Positions 1 to 9,083 of a stretch of DNA of 64,000 bases are shown here, one piece after another. The stretch is from Paenibacillus sp. PL2-23 (GTDB taxonomy: Bacteria > Bacillota > Bacilli > Paenibacillales > Paenibacillaceae), in the NCBI RefSeq assembly GCF_040834005.1, contig NZ_CP162129.1:4413501-4477500 (forward strand), written 5' to 3'. How positions within the stretch are numbered: the first letter of the stretch is position 1; every line of letters starts with the position of its first letter. Under the pieces are notes generated by a model. The model saw only the letters and a program-made list of their open reading frames with translations, searched no databases and was not told the DNA's origin. A program made the translations under genes and the position numbers.

Positions 1-1210
1 TCCACACCCTGCCATTTGCGTTAAATGTAATTTTGTAAGTAGTAGAAGGAAGCAATGGTATTTCAATTGTCGACTTTTGGTCTGCCGCTGTAGCCGTCAG
101 CTTCAACTCATATGGCGCAAGAATTTCTGCGTTCGCATGTAGCGTCCATTGTGTAAACGGCGGCAACAGGTTCTTCCCCTTCTTCCGAACGCTCACGCCC
201 TGAAGATGTTGCACTCCGTCCAGGTACGGCAGATAAGCGTCAATCGCATCGCCTGTTATCGTAGTACCGATGGCGGCGTAGTCTGCTGCGGAGACTTCGT
301 AAAGGCGAACACCATCAAAATCGAGCATGCCACCGGCGCCACTACCGCATAGTCGGATACTATCTTCGGTACCGTCCGCAACGAACTTTACGTACAACGT
401 AGCCCACGCCGAGCCGACGCCCACCGAGGACGTATAAGCTACAGTCGCCCCTTTATAGATACGAAGGTGCGTTCCATTAGGCGATGCGATGTTAGACTTA
501 GTGCGGCAAATTGCAATATAGTTTTTACCGACTTCTGTTTTAATTACACGAGTTAGCCCATTACCACTATTTGCGGAAGTCCACCGTTGGAATCTCGTTC
601 CGATCTCGGCACCTGTAGTCTCGAGCGTTGGCATAGTTACATCGGCTCCCGTCGCCGACCATCCGTTAGCGATACCGTCCGAATTCGAATCTGACTCGAA
701 ATTACCGTCCTTGCCAAGTATATTGACCAGCGTTCGTCCCTTAACCTGCACCGTCGCCCCACTCGCTTGGGACGTGTTAATGACGTTAGCCCCACGCTTG
801 ATCGTTACCTTCTGCTCCTGGGCAGCGAGCTGCTTAGCGTGGATCTCCTTGATCAGGATGTCGAGAGAAGCGCGGGCGACGTTATCCGCGCCAACACGGG
901 CAGCCTGGATCTCGGCAGCGGATGGAGCAGGCCCGGCAATTATCGTGGTGAGGATGGTACGGAGCTCTGCGATTGCCGCTTGCACCGTAGATGCGGACAT
1001 ACCAGCTACGGCCGACAAAGTGATTGCGCTTGCTGCATGTGCAGCTATCGCCTGAATATGCTCATTAACCGCGGCTATACGCGCTTTCTGTTCAGCGCTA
1101 ATTTGAGTCTGTAGTGATGCTAGATCAGAATCAGCACGGTCGAGGTTGCGGTTATGTTTGGCCAGGTTAGCCGTATCAAGTTCTGGACCAATGACTTCAA
1201 ATCTGCTCAT
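1..1210 (-). CDS. Phage tail protein (fibre/baseplate-like), C-terminus off the window
   Basis: The frame is open from ATG 1210 to the window edge, so at least 403 residues are visible and the C-terminus is missing. An AAGGAG ribosome site lies about 8 nt upstream. The first ~120 residues are Ala/Gln-rich and probably coiled (segments such as ASTVQAAIAEL). The rest looks beta-rich, with a stretch reading FDGVRLYEVS that resembles the jelly-roll/carbohydrate-binding modules of tail proteins. It lies just downstream of Dit, where phages of Gram-positive hosts encode tail-tip, fibre or receptor-binding proteins. The coiled N-terminus plus beta-rich body fits a fibre or appendage protein. The exact role cannot be settled without the missing end. 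Confidence 0.75.
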   Translation of the reverse strand, partial: MSRFEVIGPELDTANLAKHNRNLDRADSDLASLQTQISAEQKARIAAVNEHIQAIAAHAASAITLSAVAGMSASTVQAAIAELRTILTTIIAGPAPSAAEIQAARVGADNVARASLDILIKEIHAKQLAAQEQKVTIKRGANVINTSQASGATVQVKGRTLVNILGKDGNFESDSNSDGIANGWSATGADVTMPTLETTGAEIGTRFQRWTSANSGNGLTRVIKTEVGKNYIAICRTKSNIASPNGTHLRIYKGATVAYTSSVGVGSAWATLYVKFVADGTEDSIRLCGSGAGGMLDFDGVRLYEVSAADYAAIGTTITGDAIDAYLPYLDGVQHLQGVSVRKKGKNLLPPFTQWTLHANAEILAPYELKLTATAADQKSTIEIPLLPSTTYKITFNANGRVW

Positions 1211-1225
1211 ATGCGCGCTCCTTTC

Positions 1226-2044
1226 TTAGTAGAGGTATGTGTGACGGAAAATAAAAGAGACCGTCATGTTGAGCCCGGCCCCGGATATAGATATGTTGTT
1301 GTCACCTTCGACAAGGCGAGGGAAGGTACCGTTCACACCACTCAACGCGCTGGAGCCATTCTTTTGGATTGTCTGCTCGAGAGGCGCGCAATTAATCTCC
1401 AGCACGTCACCAGCAACCATATTCAAATTAAGCGTCAGCGTCTCGCCGGTCGTCGTGTTGGATACCGTGATGTTTGATCCTGCGCCGACAAGGCGAATGA
1501 CTGGATATGTCTCGTGCGTACCGGCGTGGTAGAGCGTCCGCAGCGTAGGAGACGTGGTAACAGAGAAAGCCGGCGGCGTTTCGTACCTCAGTCCCATTCC
1601 ATAGGAGTATCCCAGGCCGTACTCCAACTGCGTCATACTATCGGTTACGCTCTCACTGAACGGAAAGAACGCCTTAAACGGTAGCGTGAATTCACCTAGA
1701 GACGCGATCTTATCAATCGGGATCCGACCGTTATATTTGCACATCCAACGCTTGCCCGTCATCCGATCGAGGATGAGTGGTCTCACACCAGCTCGGGCAT
1801 TGAACACCTTAGCCATCTGCTGCAGTGCGATCTGATAAGAAGCCTCGTCTTCAGTGATCAGCGATACCTCAAGCTCGATTAGCCGCGGGCCGTAGCGTGT
1901 CTCCACGTCTACAGTGCCGTCAAGCCCCTCCAGTTCTTCCTCCGTTTGGATCGTCTCCGGAAGCAAGGGAATATTCGCCCTGGTTAGCAACAAGCCGAGA
2001 GATGCAAAAGAGACACCGCCAAAAGTAGCCCCGCCGTTATCCAT
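1226..2044 (-). CDS. Distal tail protein (Dit-like, phage tail family)
   Basis: 272 aa. The N-terminal half has the compact beta layout of siphophage Dit/tail-family proteins. Around residues 90-120 the text GVRPLILDRMTGKRWMCKYN followed by a proline-rich turn is typical of the family's core. Dit forms the hexameric hub joining the tail tube to the baseplate. The start ATG 2044 overlaps the end of the tape-measure gene by 8 nt and has a GGGGAG-type ribosome site. Its position between tape measure and tail-tip protein supports the call. Confidence 0.8.
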   Translation of the reverse strand: MDNGGATFGGVSFASLGLLLTRANIPLLPETIQTEEELEGLDGTVDVETRYGPRLIELEVSLITEDEASYQIALQQMAKVFNARAGVRPLILDRMTGKRWMCKYNGRIPIDKIASLGEFTLPFKAFFPFSESVTDSMTQLEYGLGYSYGMGLRYETPPAFSVTTSPTLRTLYHAGTHETYPVIRLVGAGSNITVSNTTTGETLTLNLNMVAGDVLEINCAPLEQTIQKNGSSALSGVNGTFPRLVEGDNNISISGAGLNMTVSFIFRHTYLY

Positions 2045-5000
2045 CCGCTCTCTCTCCCCTCGCTATCATCTGTCTCACAAGATGCTCCTGCTCACGGTAA
2101 TAGCTCTCAATATCTGTGTCGTCCTCCAGATGCACATCGCCGCTATTTTCGATGAACGGTCCGTAATAATTATGCATTACGGTGCGTCCAGTGGACTGTC
2201 CAGATGCTGCAGCAACGAGACTATCTACCTGCTCCGGCGTCATCACCGTCTCTCCTCGCCGAAGAATCGCATTTATCTCATCAGGCATCAGCATCTCCGG
2301 AGATCGGAAATTCATTTCTCCCGCGACCCCGCCTACATGATAGATTGGCACTCCGTTTTTATACCAGCGTCCCTCTGCGCTGTTGTAATTCGCTCCCATG
2401 CTCGAACCAATTGCTTTATTTGCTTCTGAAAGCTGCTTCTTGCCGGCAGCGTCTGCTGAATGCCAGGCGGCACTATTGGCTTGCATCTGAGCGATTTTAG
2501 AAGCATCAATACCAGAAGAGCCTCCGCCGCCACTTGAAGGCGGAACGGCAATAGATGATTGATACGAGGAGAGCATCTGCTGCAGCGCGGCCATCTCTTG
2601 TTTGATCAATTCGTTTGTTTGTCTAAATGACTTCAATCGCTCATCATCGGCCAACTTGTACAAGGAAGTAAGGTCACCGGTCAGATCCTCTGTAGCCGTA
2701 CGCAACTCATCATAGAACGTCTCGATGTCTTGCTTTTGGCGATCGAGCGCAGCAAGCTCTTGCTCTCGCGACTTGTCCAGATTGCGCTTCTGCTGCTCGA
2801 CATCCATTTGCCGAAGCTTTTCTTGCAGCTCCAGAAAAGTCTTCTGCCCACGCTCGGATGTCGCGAATCGGTATTTCTCCATTTCGGCGACGAGCTCGTT
2901 TCGCTCTTTCAATCGTTCCGAATCGTCAATAGCTTCCGCTTGATCATCGTAAAAAGCTTCAATCGCCTTCCTTCGATCATCAAGAGCAGCCAGCTCTGCC
3001 CGCTTGGCCTTGTCGATCGCATCAAGTGCGGACTTGACCGCCTCCTTCGTCAGTGTCTCTTGCTCTCGCGCAGCCTCCTGCTGAGCCTTCTCCGTCTTCC
3101 GAATCAGCTCAACGCGGAGATTATACAGTTGGGTGTCCGCCTGCTTATAGTAATCGTTGTCCTTAGCGTACCGACTACGGACGCGAGTCCAGGCCTCCAA
3201 CTTCATTTTGGAGATTACCTCCTCCGACTCGCCAGCTAGCACCATCCGGCGCTCCTCCTGCAGGATCCAATTCGACGAGTGTTCAAAACGTTCCCGCGCA
3301 GCCTGTTCCGTTTTCTTAGTTTCCTCTTCCCGGCGTTTCTCCTCGTCAGCGCCCATCTGTTTCTTAAGCTGGTGGATCCTGACTTCGAGTTCCATTCGGA
3401 TGTCAGCGTTGTGCTGATACTTCTTCCGGAGCCGCTCGAGTGAATCGACTTCCTGCTGTTCGGTTAGGAAATCCATGTTCCGCTTGTACTCCAGTAGTTT
3501 CAAAGATTCCTGTAGAGCCTCGCGCTCGAGCTCGGCTTTTGTTTTAAGCTTAGTTCCGCTCTTCTTTTCCTCTTCTACTATTGGCAAACCATTCGAACCT
3601 TTGCCTCGATTATTGATATCAGAACCAGCGATTGCGCCTTCAATCTGTGCAATTGCCAGTGCATAAGCATCTGATGATTCCCGCGCCAACTCCGCTTCTT
3701 CATCAGCAAGCCGAGCCGACGTCCGGGCGGCCATACGAGCAGCTGGAGGCAAATTGTCAGGCGCTTTCTGCGCTTTCTTAGTAAACTCGTCCAGACTAGC
3801 GATGCGAGCGTCAATGATTGCTTTTTCAGCCTTCGCATTCTCAAGCATCACTTTTAAGTCGGCGGCAAGCAACTCAGCTTTCCTGCCATAGTATCGTTCT
3901 TCGGCGCCAATAGCATTGTCCAGGACCAGTATTCCATCCTCGTGGATTCTGTGAGAATCATCAATGTACTTATTGAGCTGAGGATATTCCTTCGCAAGTT
4001 TATTGACGACATCCTTCAACTCAGCAGACCTTTCAGCGCTTAATTTTTCAGCCGATGAGAGTTCATCATATTTCTCTCGAAGCTCCTTAGTGGCCTTGAT
4101 TTTGGCGACTTTCGTCTGTAGTTCAGTACGCTCGGAACGGTTAAGCTCGAGCAATGCCGGAATGGATTGGCTGACAGCACTCGTCATGTCCTTAACCGCT
4201 TGCTCGGCTTCTTCCGCCGAGTAACCCATGCCTTTCAACTCTTTGTCTAACGACTTTATTGCGTCAGCTAAATCAAAAATGGCATGTGTGTTCTCAATGC
4301 TACCGCGTCCTTGTTCGGCGTCTTTCATGCGCTGTTCATACTCACGCATGATCGCATTACGCTTATTAAGGATTTCGTTCAGAGACTCAATCTTTGATTG
4401 CATCTCCTTTACTTCGGAGGCGTTACGGCTCAAAGGTGATTTTTCCAGAAGCTCATTGAAATTCTCTTGGGAAGTAGCCGCGGCGTCTGCAGCGGCGGCG
4501 TATGCTGTCACTCCAACTGTAAGAGCGCTAATCCCTAAAATAACCCACCCTATTGGGCCCATAACCGCATTAAGTGCCACGAAAGCTGCTATCAACGCAC
4601 CAACAACTGCAGTGAGAGCAAGCACAGCCGCAACGGCAGCGATGAGTCCTGCGACCATTTCATTATTTTCTGATGTCCAAGTCGTGAATCCCTTAATCAT
4701 TGGAGTCAGTAACTCCAAGATTCGCTCCAGAGCCGGAATGAACGCCTCGCCCAGTTCCACCCGTGCCTCCTGCAGCGTCGATTGGAAAGAAGCTTGCGTA
4801 CCAGTAAAGCCGGTCATGGTATCGTCCGCATTGCCAGCGAAGATTGCCCCTTCCTCGAGCATGCCGTTAAATGCTGCCTGCACCTTTTGTGCTTCGGTCA
4901 GTTTAGCCGCCGTAGTCCCAATCGACTTGGCGTATCGGTCTTGCATCACGGAAAGGTTGGTCGTAATGCCTGCAGCATCAGTCAAGTTAGAGTTTCCAGA

Positions 5001-5834
5001 CTTAACTCCCTCAGCTACTTGCTTGATCGCTTCTCCCCAAGATAGATGAGACTGCCGGTTGTATGCAGCAGCATCCGTTGTGGCTGTAATGATGCGTTCT
5101 GTCTCCTCGAGCGAAAGGTTCATCGTCAAGTACGTCTTAACGGTGTCTGCTAACAGAGCCTTGTTCAGCCCCCAGCGATCCGCAAGCTTGTCCGCCAATT
5201 CAACTGAAGCCTCCGTATCCACATTGAACTTGTTGGCCACAACCGACAGCCCCCGGTAGGAGCTCGCTAATTGATTTGCCTCGTTGGACAACGTCTGTAC
5301 AGTGCTGACCAACTTAGCCAGCGCCGCGCCCGCACCCAGGCCCGCGATGCCTGCGGCAAGCGCCTGAACGCCTTGACCGGCTTTTCCGGCGGCATTGTCT
5401 GTGTCCTTTAAGCCCTCGTTCACTTTGTCAATGTCAGGGCGCCTGGCGCCCAATTGCTTCAATTCCTCTTCTAACTGCCCGACGCGGGTGTCAGCAGTTT
5501 GCGCCTGTTGAGACATTTCGGCCAAGGCTTGTTCCAAGGCCTCGATCTGCTTCTGCTCCGCTCCCATCTTCTGCAGTTCTGCAACGACGGCGGCGAAGCC
5601 CTGCTCCATCTTAGCAGGATCAATCTTCTTCAATTGCTGCTCGATCGCTTTCAAGTGGTTCGTATTGGCAGCAATCTTTGCCACAGCAGCATTCATTCCG
5701 TCAAACGACTTTGAGGTTCGTTTCCCTTCTTCTCCAAGATCCACGATACCCTTCTTCACGGCTTGGACTTCCTGCTTCATTTGTGCCGATTCAGCGGTAA
5801 GTCGGGCGCGGAGCTCACCAATTTGTACGGCCAT
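2037..5834 (-). CDS. Tail tape measure protein
   Basis: 1265 aa, the longest phage gene here. Residues 1-130 and roughly 470-1130 are charged, heptad-rich coiled coil with many Lys/Glu/Gln blocks. Residues about 395-450 form a strongly hydrophobic Ala/Val/Leu stretch of two or three possible membrane helices. Residues about 190-370 resemble the TP901-type tape-measure core. This protein sets tail length and is thought to help deliver DNA across the membrane. Its place directly after the G/GT chaperone pair and before Dit is canonical. It has an AGGTGAGA ribosome site and starts at ATG 5834. No lysozyme or peptidase motif was recognised. Confidence 0.93.
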   Translation of the reverse strand: MAVQIGELRARLTAESAQMKQEVQAVKKGIVDLGEEGKRTSKSFDGMNAAVAKIAANTNHLKAIEQQLKKIDPAKMEQGFAAVVAELQKMGAEQKQIEALEQALAEMSQQAQTADTRVGQLEEELKQLGARRPDIDKVNEGLKDTDNAAGKAGQGVQALAAGIAGLGAGAALAKLVSTVQTLSNEANQLASSYRGLSVVANKFNVDTEASVELADKLADRWGLNKALLADTVKTYLTMNLSLEETERIITATTDAAAYNRQSHLSWGEAIKQVAEGVKSGNSNLTDAAGITTNLSVMQDRYAKSIGTTAAKLTEAQKVQAAFNGMLEEGAIFAGNADDTMTGFTGTQASFQSTLQEARVELGEAFIPALERILELLTPMIKGFTTWTSENNEMVAGLIAAVAAVLALTAVVGALIAAFVALNAVMGPIGWVILGISALTVGVTAYAAAADAAATSQENFNELLEKSPLSRNASEVKEMQSKIESLNEILNKRNAIMREYEQRMKDAEQGRGSIENTHAIFDLADAIKSLDKELKGMGYSAEEAEQAVKDMTSAVSQSIPALLELNRSERTELQTKVAKIKATKELREKYDELSSAEKLSAERSAELKDVVNKLAKEYPQLNKYIDDSHRIHEDGILVLDNAIGAEERYYGRKAELLAADLKVMLENAKAEKAIIDARIASLDEFTKKAQKAPDNLPPAARMAARTSARLADEEAELARESSDAYALAIAQIEGAIAGSDINNRGKGSNGLPIVEEEKKSGTKLKTKAELEREALQESLKLLEYKRNMDFLTEQQEVDSLERLRKKYQHNADIRMELEVRIHQLKKQMGADEEKRREEETKKTEQAARERFEHSSNWILQEERRMVLAGESEEVISKMKLEAWTRVRSRYAKDNDYYKQADTQLYNLRVELIRKTEKAQQEAAREQETLTKEAVKSALDAIDKAKRAELAALDDRRKAIEAFYDDQAEAIDDSERLKERNELVAEMEKYRFATSERGQKTFLELQEKLRQMDVEQQKRNLDKSREQELAALDRQKQDIETFYDELRTATEDLTGDLTSLYKLADDERLKSFRQTNELIKQEMAALQQMLSSYQSSIAVPPSSGGGGSSGIDASKIAQMQANSAAWHSADAAGKKQLSEANKAIGSSMGANYNSAEGRWYKNGVPIYHVGGVAGEMNFRSPEMLMPDEINAILRRGETVMTPEQVDSLVAAASGQSTGRTVMHNYYGPFIENSGDVHLEDDTDIESYYREQEHLVRQMIARGERADG

Positions 5835-5838
5835 ATTC

Positions 5839-6542
5839 TCACCTGCCCATCATACGCGCACGGAGCGCTTCATATTGTTCCTGTGCCGATTTCGGCTGTG
5901 CCTGCGGCGGCTTCGGTAGCCGATCACGATGGCGCTGAAGGATCGCCTCCCGCGCTTGTGAGTCAGTCATGTGCGGGAATACGGAAACCTCAATGTTCTC
6001 GAGCACTTCCTTCGCACGCAGCTCCCCGCTCAACTCCAGCAACTGCGGTAAATCGATCCAGGAATATTCGTGCTCGATCTCGTACTGCGTTTTGCCGAGA
6101 GCGCTGCTGCAGCGCAGGACGAACTCATCCCAAGTTATCCTTTGGCATGTTCCATCCGCGCCAGAATGCTCTGTACGAACTGCTGCGCCATCGGCGGAAT
6201 CAGGCCGCTTACGTTTCCCAGCGCTGTGTTGATGTCATTCTTCTCCCAAGTGAGCCGCAGGAATTCAGTACACTCAACCAAACTTGCTTGCTCGTCCAGG
6301 TACTCTATAGGCAAGTCACTCAGCAGGGAGGTTAACTCATAAATTTCATCTATGGTAACGTCAGCGGCCGCCACGATGAAGACCGCCCGATCACTTTCAG
6401 GGGTCAGGAAAAGCTTCACAAGATACTCACCTATGGTTCCAATGTGTTCGGTCAGCTTCTTCAGGCGCGCGCGGGTCAACTTTGGGATTTCGATTTGCTT
6501 ACGGCCGAGCTGAACACGGTCTTTCTTCAAAAACGGAAACAT
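5839..6542 (-). CDS. Tail assembly chaperone GT fusion made by -1 frameshift
   Basis: Translation starts at ATG 6542. The -1 frame is open from a TGA at about 6235 down to 5839 and encodes a plausible T-like domain (ITWDEFVLRC, QYEIEHEYSW, then a charged tail). A slippery heptamer GGGAAAC lies at 6219-6213, in phase as CTG GGA AAC of the zero frame. Slipping there would give 110 zero-frame residues plus 124 in the -1 frame, about 234 aa. This matches the G/GT organisation of lambda-like tail chaperones, which load on the tape measure during tail assembly. No independent strong start was seen for the T part. The frameshift is inferred, not demonstrated. Confidence 0.75.
6135..6542 (-). CDS. 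Tail assembly chaperone G-like protein
   Basis: 135 aa, mostly helical and acidic in its second half. It carries an AAGGGGG ribosome site before ATG 6542 and a predicted helix-rich fold typical of tail chaperones. It lies between the tail tube protein and the tape measure, the conserved place for gpG. It is the in-frame product of the same message that yields the longer GT fusion through the GGGAAAC site. Family recognition rests mainly on position, size and the overlapping -1 frame. Confidence 0.8.
   Translation of the reverse strand: MFPFLKKDRVQLGRKQIEIPKLTRARLKKLTEHIGTIGEYLVKLFLTPESDRAVFIVAAADVTIDEIYELTSLLSDLPIEYLDEQASLVECTEFLRLTWEKNDINTALGNVSGLIPPMAQQFVQSILARMEHAKG
6213..6219 (-). promoter_or_regulatory. 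Slippery heptamer GGGAAAC for -1 frameshifting
   Basis: Read on the minus strand as G GGA AAC in the zero frame of the G gene, 75 nt before its stop. Both tRNAs can re-pair in the -1 frame (GGG AAA). It sits inside the overlap where both frames are open, as in lambda G-T, which uses GGGAAAG. Confidence 0.75.
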
Positions 6543-6600
6543 GAATATTCCCCCTTATAAATTAAATAAAAAGGGAGCCGAAGCCCCCTACTATCAATCA

Positions 6601-7152
6601 TTATGCTGTTGCCGTAATATCTCCCCAGGTGTAGAGCAGTCCCTTCGGTGTGGCTGCAAGACTTGGGTAAGCGATAGCCGAGATCGTCAGCCTGCGATTG
6701 TTGTCGAGTACATAAGCAGCATTCATGTCAAACTTGACACCAACCGATTCGATGTAAATGTATCGATCTGGATCTGTTACACCTTGTGGCATGATGACTG
6801 CGCGTTTGCGCGGAAGCTCTTTACCCGCTAGACCCGTCACTTGATACTTCACCTTCGTGGGTGTCGTCCCATCTACAATCTTTAAAGCATTCGGATTGTA
6901 CCTAAGGACTTTTTCGAAATCCATATCCGGTGTTTCAAAGTTTATGGCACCAGTCGTTCCAGTTGCGATCGATTTCACTGGTGCAGTACCGGTCTGGTCC
7001 GTTGTTGGCTCGAAGTAAGTCGTTGTTGTTGTAAACGTAATGCCGCCTTGGGTCAAATCGATGGTTACCGCATCCACCTCCTCTTCACCATCCTCATCGA
7101 TACCCCAAATAAAGATACCCGGTCCGGCATAAATTTTTTCTACATCACTCAT
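6601..7152 (-). CDS. Major tail (tube) protein
   Basis: 183 aa. It begins SDVEKIYAGPGIFIWG and is predicted all-beta with Thr-rich strands (GGITFTTTTTYFEPTTDQTG). This is typical of tail tube subunits of siphophages infecting Firmicutes. A conserved-looking centre reads INFETPDMDFEKVLRYNP. It is followed by the tail chaperone genes and preceded by a tail terminator-like gene, matching the usual order. It would polymerise into the inner tail tube. A GGATGA-type ribosome site precedes ATG 7152. Confidence 0.85.
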   Translation of the reverse strand: MSDVEKIYAGPGIFIWGIDEDGEEEVDAVTIDLTQGGITFTTTTTYFEPTTDQTGTAPVKSIATGTTGAINFETPDMDFEKVLRYNPNALKIVDGTTPTKVKYQVTGLAGKELPRKRAVIMPQGVTDPDRYIYIESVGVKFDMNAAYVLDNNRRLTISAIAYPSLAATPKGLLYTWGDITATA

Positions 7153-7560
7153 TCATCCTGCTCCTCTCACTTGAAATACAAAATTGGTCGAATACATGGG
7201 CCTATCGTTATCGTCGAGTCCTAGCGGGATCGGATTGGATTGCACCGCCTGGCTCGACCAGATGTAGGCTGTACCAGCTGTGTAATTATTCTTCCTGTGC
7301 AAGAAATCGATCAGTCGCTTAGCCTGGGCTTCAGCTACCGCTTTGTGAGCCGGGTAAGTCTTATAAGACTTGCCTTTGACAATGACCTGAAACGTCGGGC
7401 TTTCCCGCGGGATGTAATCATGCGGCGAAAAGCCACCCGTGCTGAACACAAAAAACGCGGGTAGCTTTTCATCCGGAATATCAGCAGGTATGAAGCCCTC
7501 GTCTGGGAAAGTGTTAAAGCCCGAAAAGGCCAGAAAGCTAATCAAGTCCTCCGACAGCAT
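7153..7560 (-). CDS. Tail terminator / minor capsid-type head-tail joining protein
   Basis: 135 aa. The region FFVFSTGGFSPHDYIPRESP followed by FQVIVKGKSY and a helix with HKAVAEAQAKRLIDFL matches the small alpha/beta fold of tail-terminator or 'minor capsid' proteins of Gram-positive phages. It ends with a QSNPIPLGLDDNDRP loop and a final strand (TNFVFQV). It has a GGAGGGATGAAGC ribosome site and lies 3 nt after the HK97 gp10-like gene. It probably caps the tail tube before joining to the head. Confidence 0.7.
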   Translation of the reverse strand: MLSEDLISFLAFSGFNTFPDEGFIPADIPDEKLPAFFVFSTGGFSPHDYIPRESPTFQVIVKGKSYKTYPAHKAVAEAQAKRLIDFLHRKNNYTAGTAYIWSSQAVQSNPIPLGLDDNDRPMYSTNFVFQVRGAG

Positions 7561-7563
7561 GCT

Positions 7564-8013
7564 TCATCCCTCCAGTGCCTTCAATAATTCTTCAATTATC
7601 AGCTTCTCGTTCATCTTCAAAGCACGCTCAAGAAACTTCTTGCCAGGTCGTTCACCATTGTACGAACCCTTACTAGTCGTTTTTTCGCCTGGTTCAAAAA
7701 CAACAAGCGTCCCTTTAGAGGTAACTCGGAAACCCTCGTGTTGCACAACGGCATAATGATCGACCTCAGGACTGGTTCCGACGTCTACATACATACGACC
7801 AATCATTTGCACTACTTCTCCAACAACCAGAGCAGCCTCGAGGTCTCCTTCATCAAGTGGAGCCAGTCTCTTTGCATCATGGATAACTTTATGAGCAAGC
7901 TTCACAATTGCTACCTCAAGACTCCGATCCAACTTATCAGCAAAACGATCAAACTCACTGACCATGACCTCAATGCCTTCGAGATCGAAGCTAAAGCCTC
8001 TTCCCCTTGCCAT
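7564..8013 (-). CDS. HK97 gp10-like tail/head-tail component
   Basis: 149 aa. The N-terminal helix (VSEFDRFADKLDRSLEVAIV), the HDAKRLAPLDEGDLEAAL motif and a strand ending VQHEGF are the hallmarks of the HK97 gp10 family. The C-terminal GERPGKKFLERALKMNE is also typical. It works in head-tail joining or tail completion. It starts at ATG 8013 with GAAGGTGATC upstream and overlaps the preceding gene by 23 nt. Confidence 0.85.
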   Translation of the reverse strand: MARGRGFSFDLEGIEVMVSEFDRFADKLDRSLEVAIVKLAHKVIHDAKRLAPLDEGDLEAALVVGEVVQMIGRMYVDVGTSPEVDHYAVVQHEGFRVTSKGTLVVFEPGEKTTSKGSYNGERPGKKFLERALKMNEKLIIEELLKALEG

Positions 8014-8323
8014 ATACGATCACCTTCTTCACTTCATCGGTTCCGAGAAACTTCCGAATCTCATAATGTGCGACATCGATACGAAGCTCGGAACCGAGTT
8101 GATCGGTGTACAGAAAGTAATCATTGAAACCGAGCGAAACTACTCCTTCGATATGAACAGCATAAGCAATCTGCACTTCCTCGCCGCGGGCATTCCGAAT
8201 TAAGCGTTGCTCCTCAACGACCTTAGCAGACCTGGTCGATTCGGTCGGTTGCAATGGCCGGCCCCAGTCATCGATGGCGGAATGAAAGTGGCGAACTATC
8301 GCAGGGTAGCCAAACAAACTCAT
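7991..8323 (-). CDS. Head closure (stopper) protein
   Basis: 110 aa, beta-rich, beginning SLFGYPAIVRHFHSAIDDWG. It contains a LGFNDYFLYTDQLGSELRID segment, as in head-completion/minor capsid proteins that seal the portal after packaging. It lies between the gp6-like connector and the gp10-like protein, the standard place for a stopper. Its start overlaps the connector's stop by 4 nt, suggesting translational coupling. Confidence 0.65.
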   Translation of the reverse strand: MSLFGYPAIVRHFHSAIDDWGRPLQPTESTRSAKVVEEQRLIRNARGEEVQIAYAVHIEGVVSLGFNDYFLYTDQLGSELRIDVAHYEIRKFLGTDEVKKVIVYGKGKRL

Positions 8324-8706
8324 ATAAGCGCACCACCATACTGCAGTGATGCTGCGCTTACACTATTCTGTTCAGCCAATTCGTCTGCAGTCAGGCCGAG
8401 CAGCTCTCGTACTTCTGGCGCGACATCAGGTCGAGCACCATCCTTGTAAGTAACTGACTCGCCGCTGTCACTTACCGTCTTAACGTTGTGCTTCTGATAC
8501 TTGAGCGCTGGATCCAAGGCCTGCAGCTCCCAAACCGATTGATAAGCGACAACTGCGACTACAAGCTCGGTCTCCGGGTACCAGTGGGCCAGCTTGCGTT
8601 CCGCCTGCTTAACAGCGACAGATTGCTTCTGTTCCCCGGCACGAAGCCACGCCTCCGAGTCAAGCATGTTGTCGATAATCCAATCATTTACCGTCTGCCT
8701 GTCCAT
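8320..8706 (-). CDS. Head-tail connector (gp6/gp15-like adaptor)
   Basis: 128 aa from ATG 8706. An ATG 9 nt further upstream overlaps the AAGGATGA ribosome site and is unlikely. The protein is largely helical (VNDWIIDNMLDSEAWLRAGE; KQAERKLAHWYPE; VVAVVAYQSVWELQAL), as expected for the DNA-packaging adaptor that binds the portal. A TADELAEQNSVSAASLQYGG tail resembles the C-terminus of this group. It overlaps both neighbours by a few nucleotides in the morphogenesis operon. Confidence 0.7.
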   Translation of the reverse strand: MDRQTVNDWIIDNMLDSEAWLRAGEQKQSVAVKQAERKLAHWYPETELVVAVVAYQSVWELQALDPALKYQKHNVKTVSDSGESVTYKDGARPDVAPEVRELLGLTADELAEQNSVSAASLQYGGALI

Positions 8707-9037
8707 CTGTATCATCCTTCACGACGGCTTTACTTTTACCTTTTACGGCAGCAGCCTCAGCAGCTTTGCGATCCGCTTCTTCCTTCTCGGCCAGAGCTTT
8801 AGTATTGGCTTCCGCTGTGAGCTGCTGCTGTTCAAACTCCTGCAGGCGGATGAGCTCGGCACGCATAGCTTCTACCTCGGCGTTTATAGGCGGTACGTCT
8901 GGCGGCTCAGATTCGGAAGCTACTGCAGCATGAATACTAATCAGCCGCTGCGCCTCAACATCCGGTAGCTCTACAGCTTGACCTGGCTTCTGCCACTGGC
9001 CAGCTACTTTGACGACTGCTGTCAATTTCACAAACAA
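8684..9037 (-). CDS. Hypothetical protein with charged Ala/Lys/Glu-rich tail
   Basis: About 117 aa from TTG 9037, which sits at proper distance from AAAGGAG. The in-frame ATG at 9046 overlaps that site. The first 40 residues (FVKLTAVVKVAGQWQKPGQ, then VELPDVEAQRLISIHA) look like a small beta fold common in phage proteins encoded after the capsid. The remainder is a long charged helix rich in Ala, Glu and Lys. Function unknown. Its position between capsid and connector suggests a head-associated or assembly role. Confidence 0.6.
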   Translation of the reverse strand: MFVKLTAVVKVAGQWQKPGQAVELPDVEAQRLISIHAAVASESEPPDVPPINAEVEAMRAELIRLQEFEQQQLTAEANTKALAEKEEADRKAAEAAAVKGKSKAVVKDDTDGQADGK

Positions 9038-9083
9038 TGCAATCATCTCCTTTCAACAGAATAGAGCGCCCGAGGGGCGCTCA

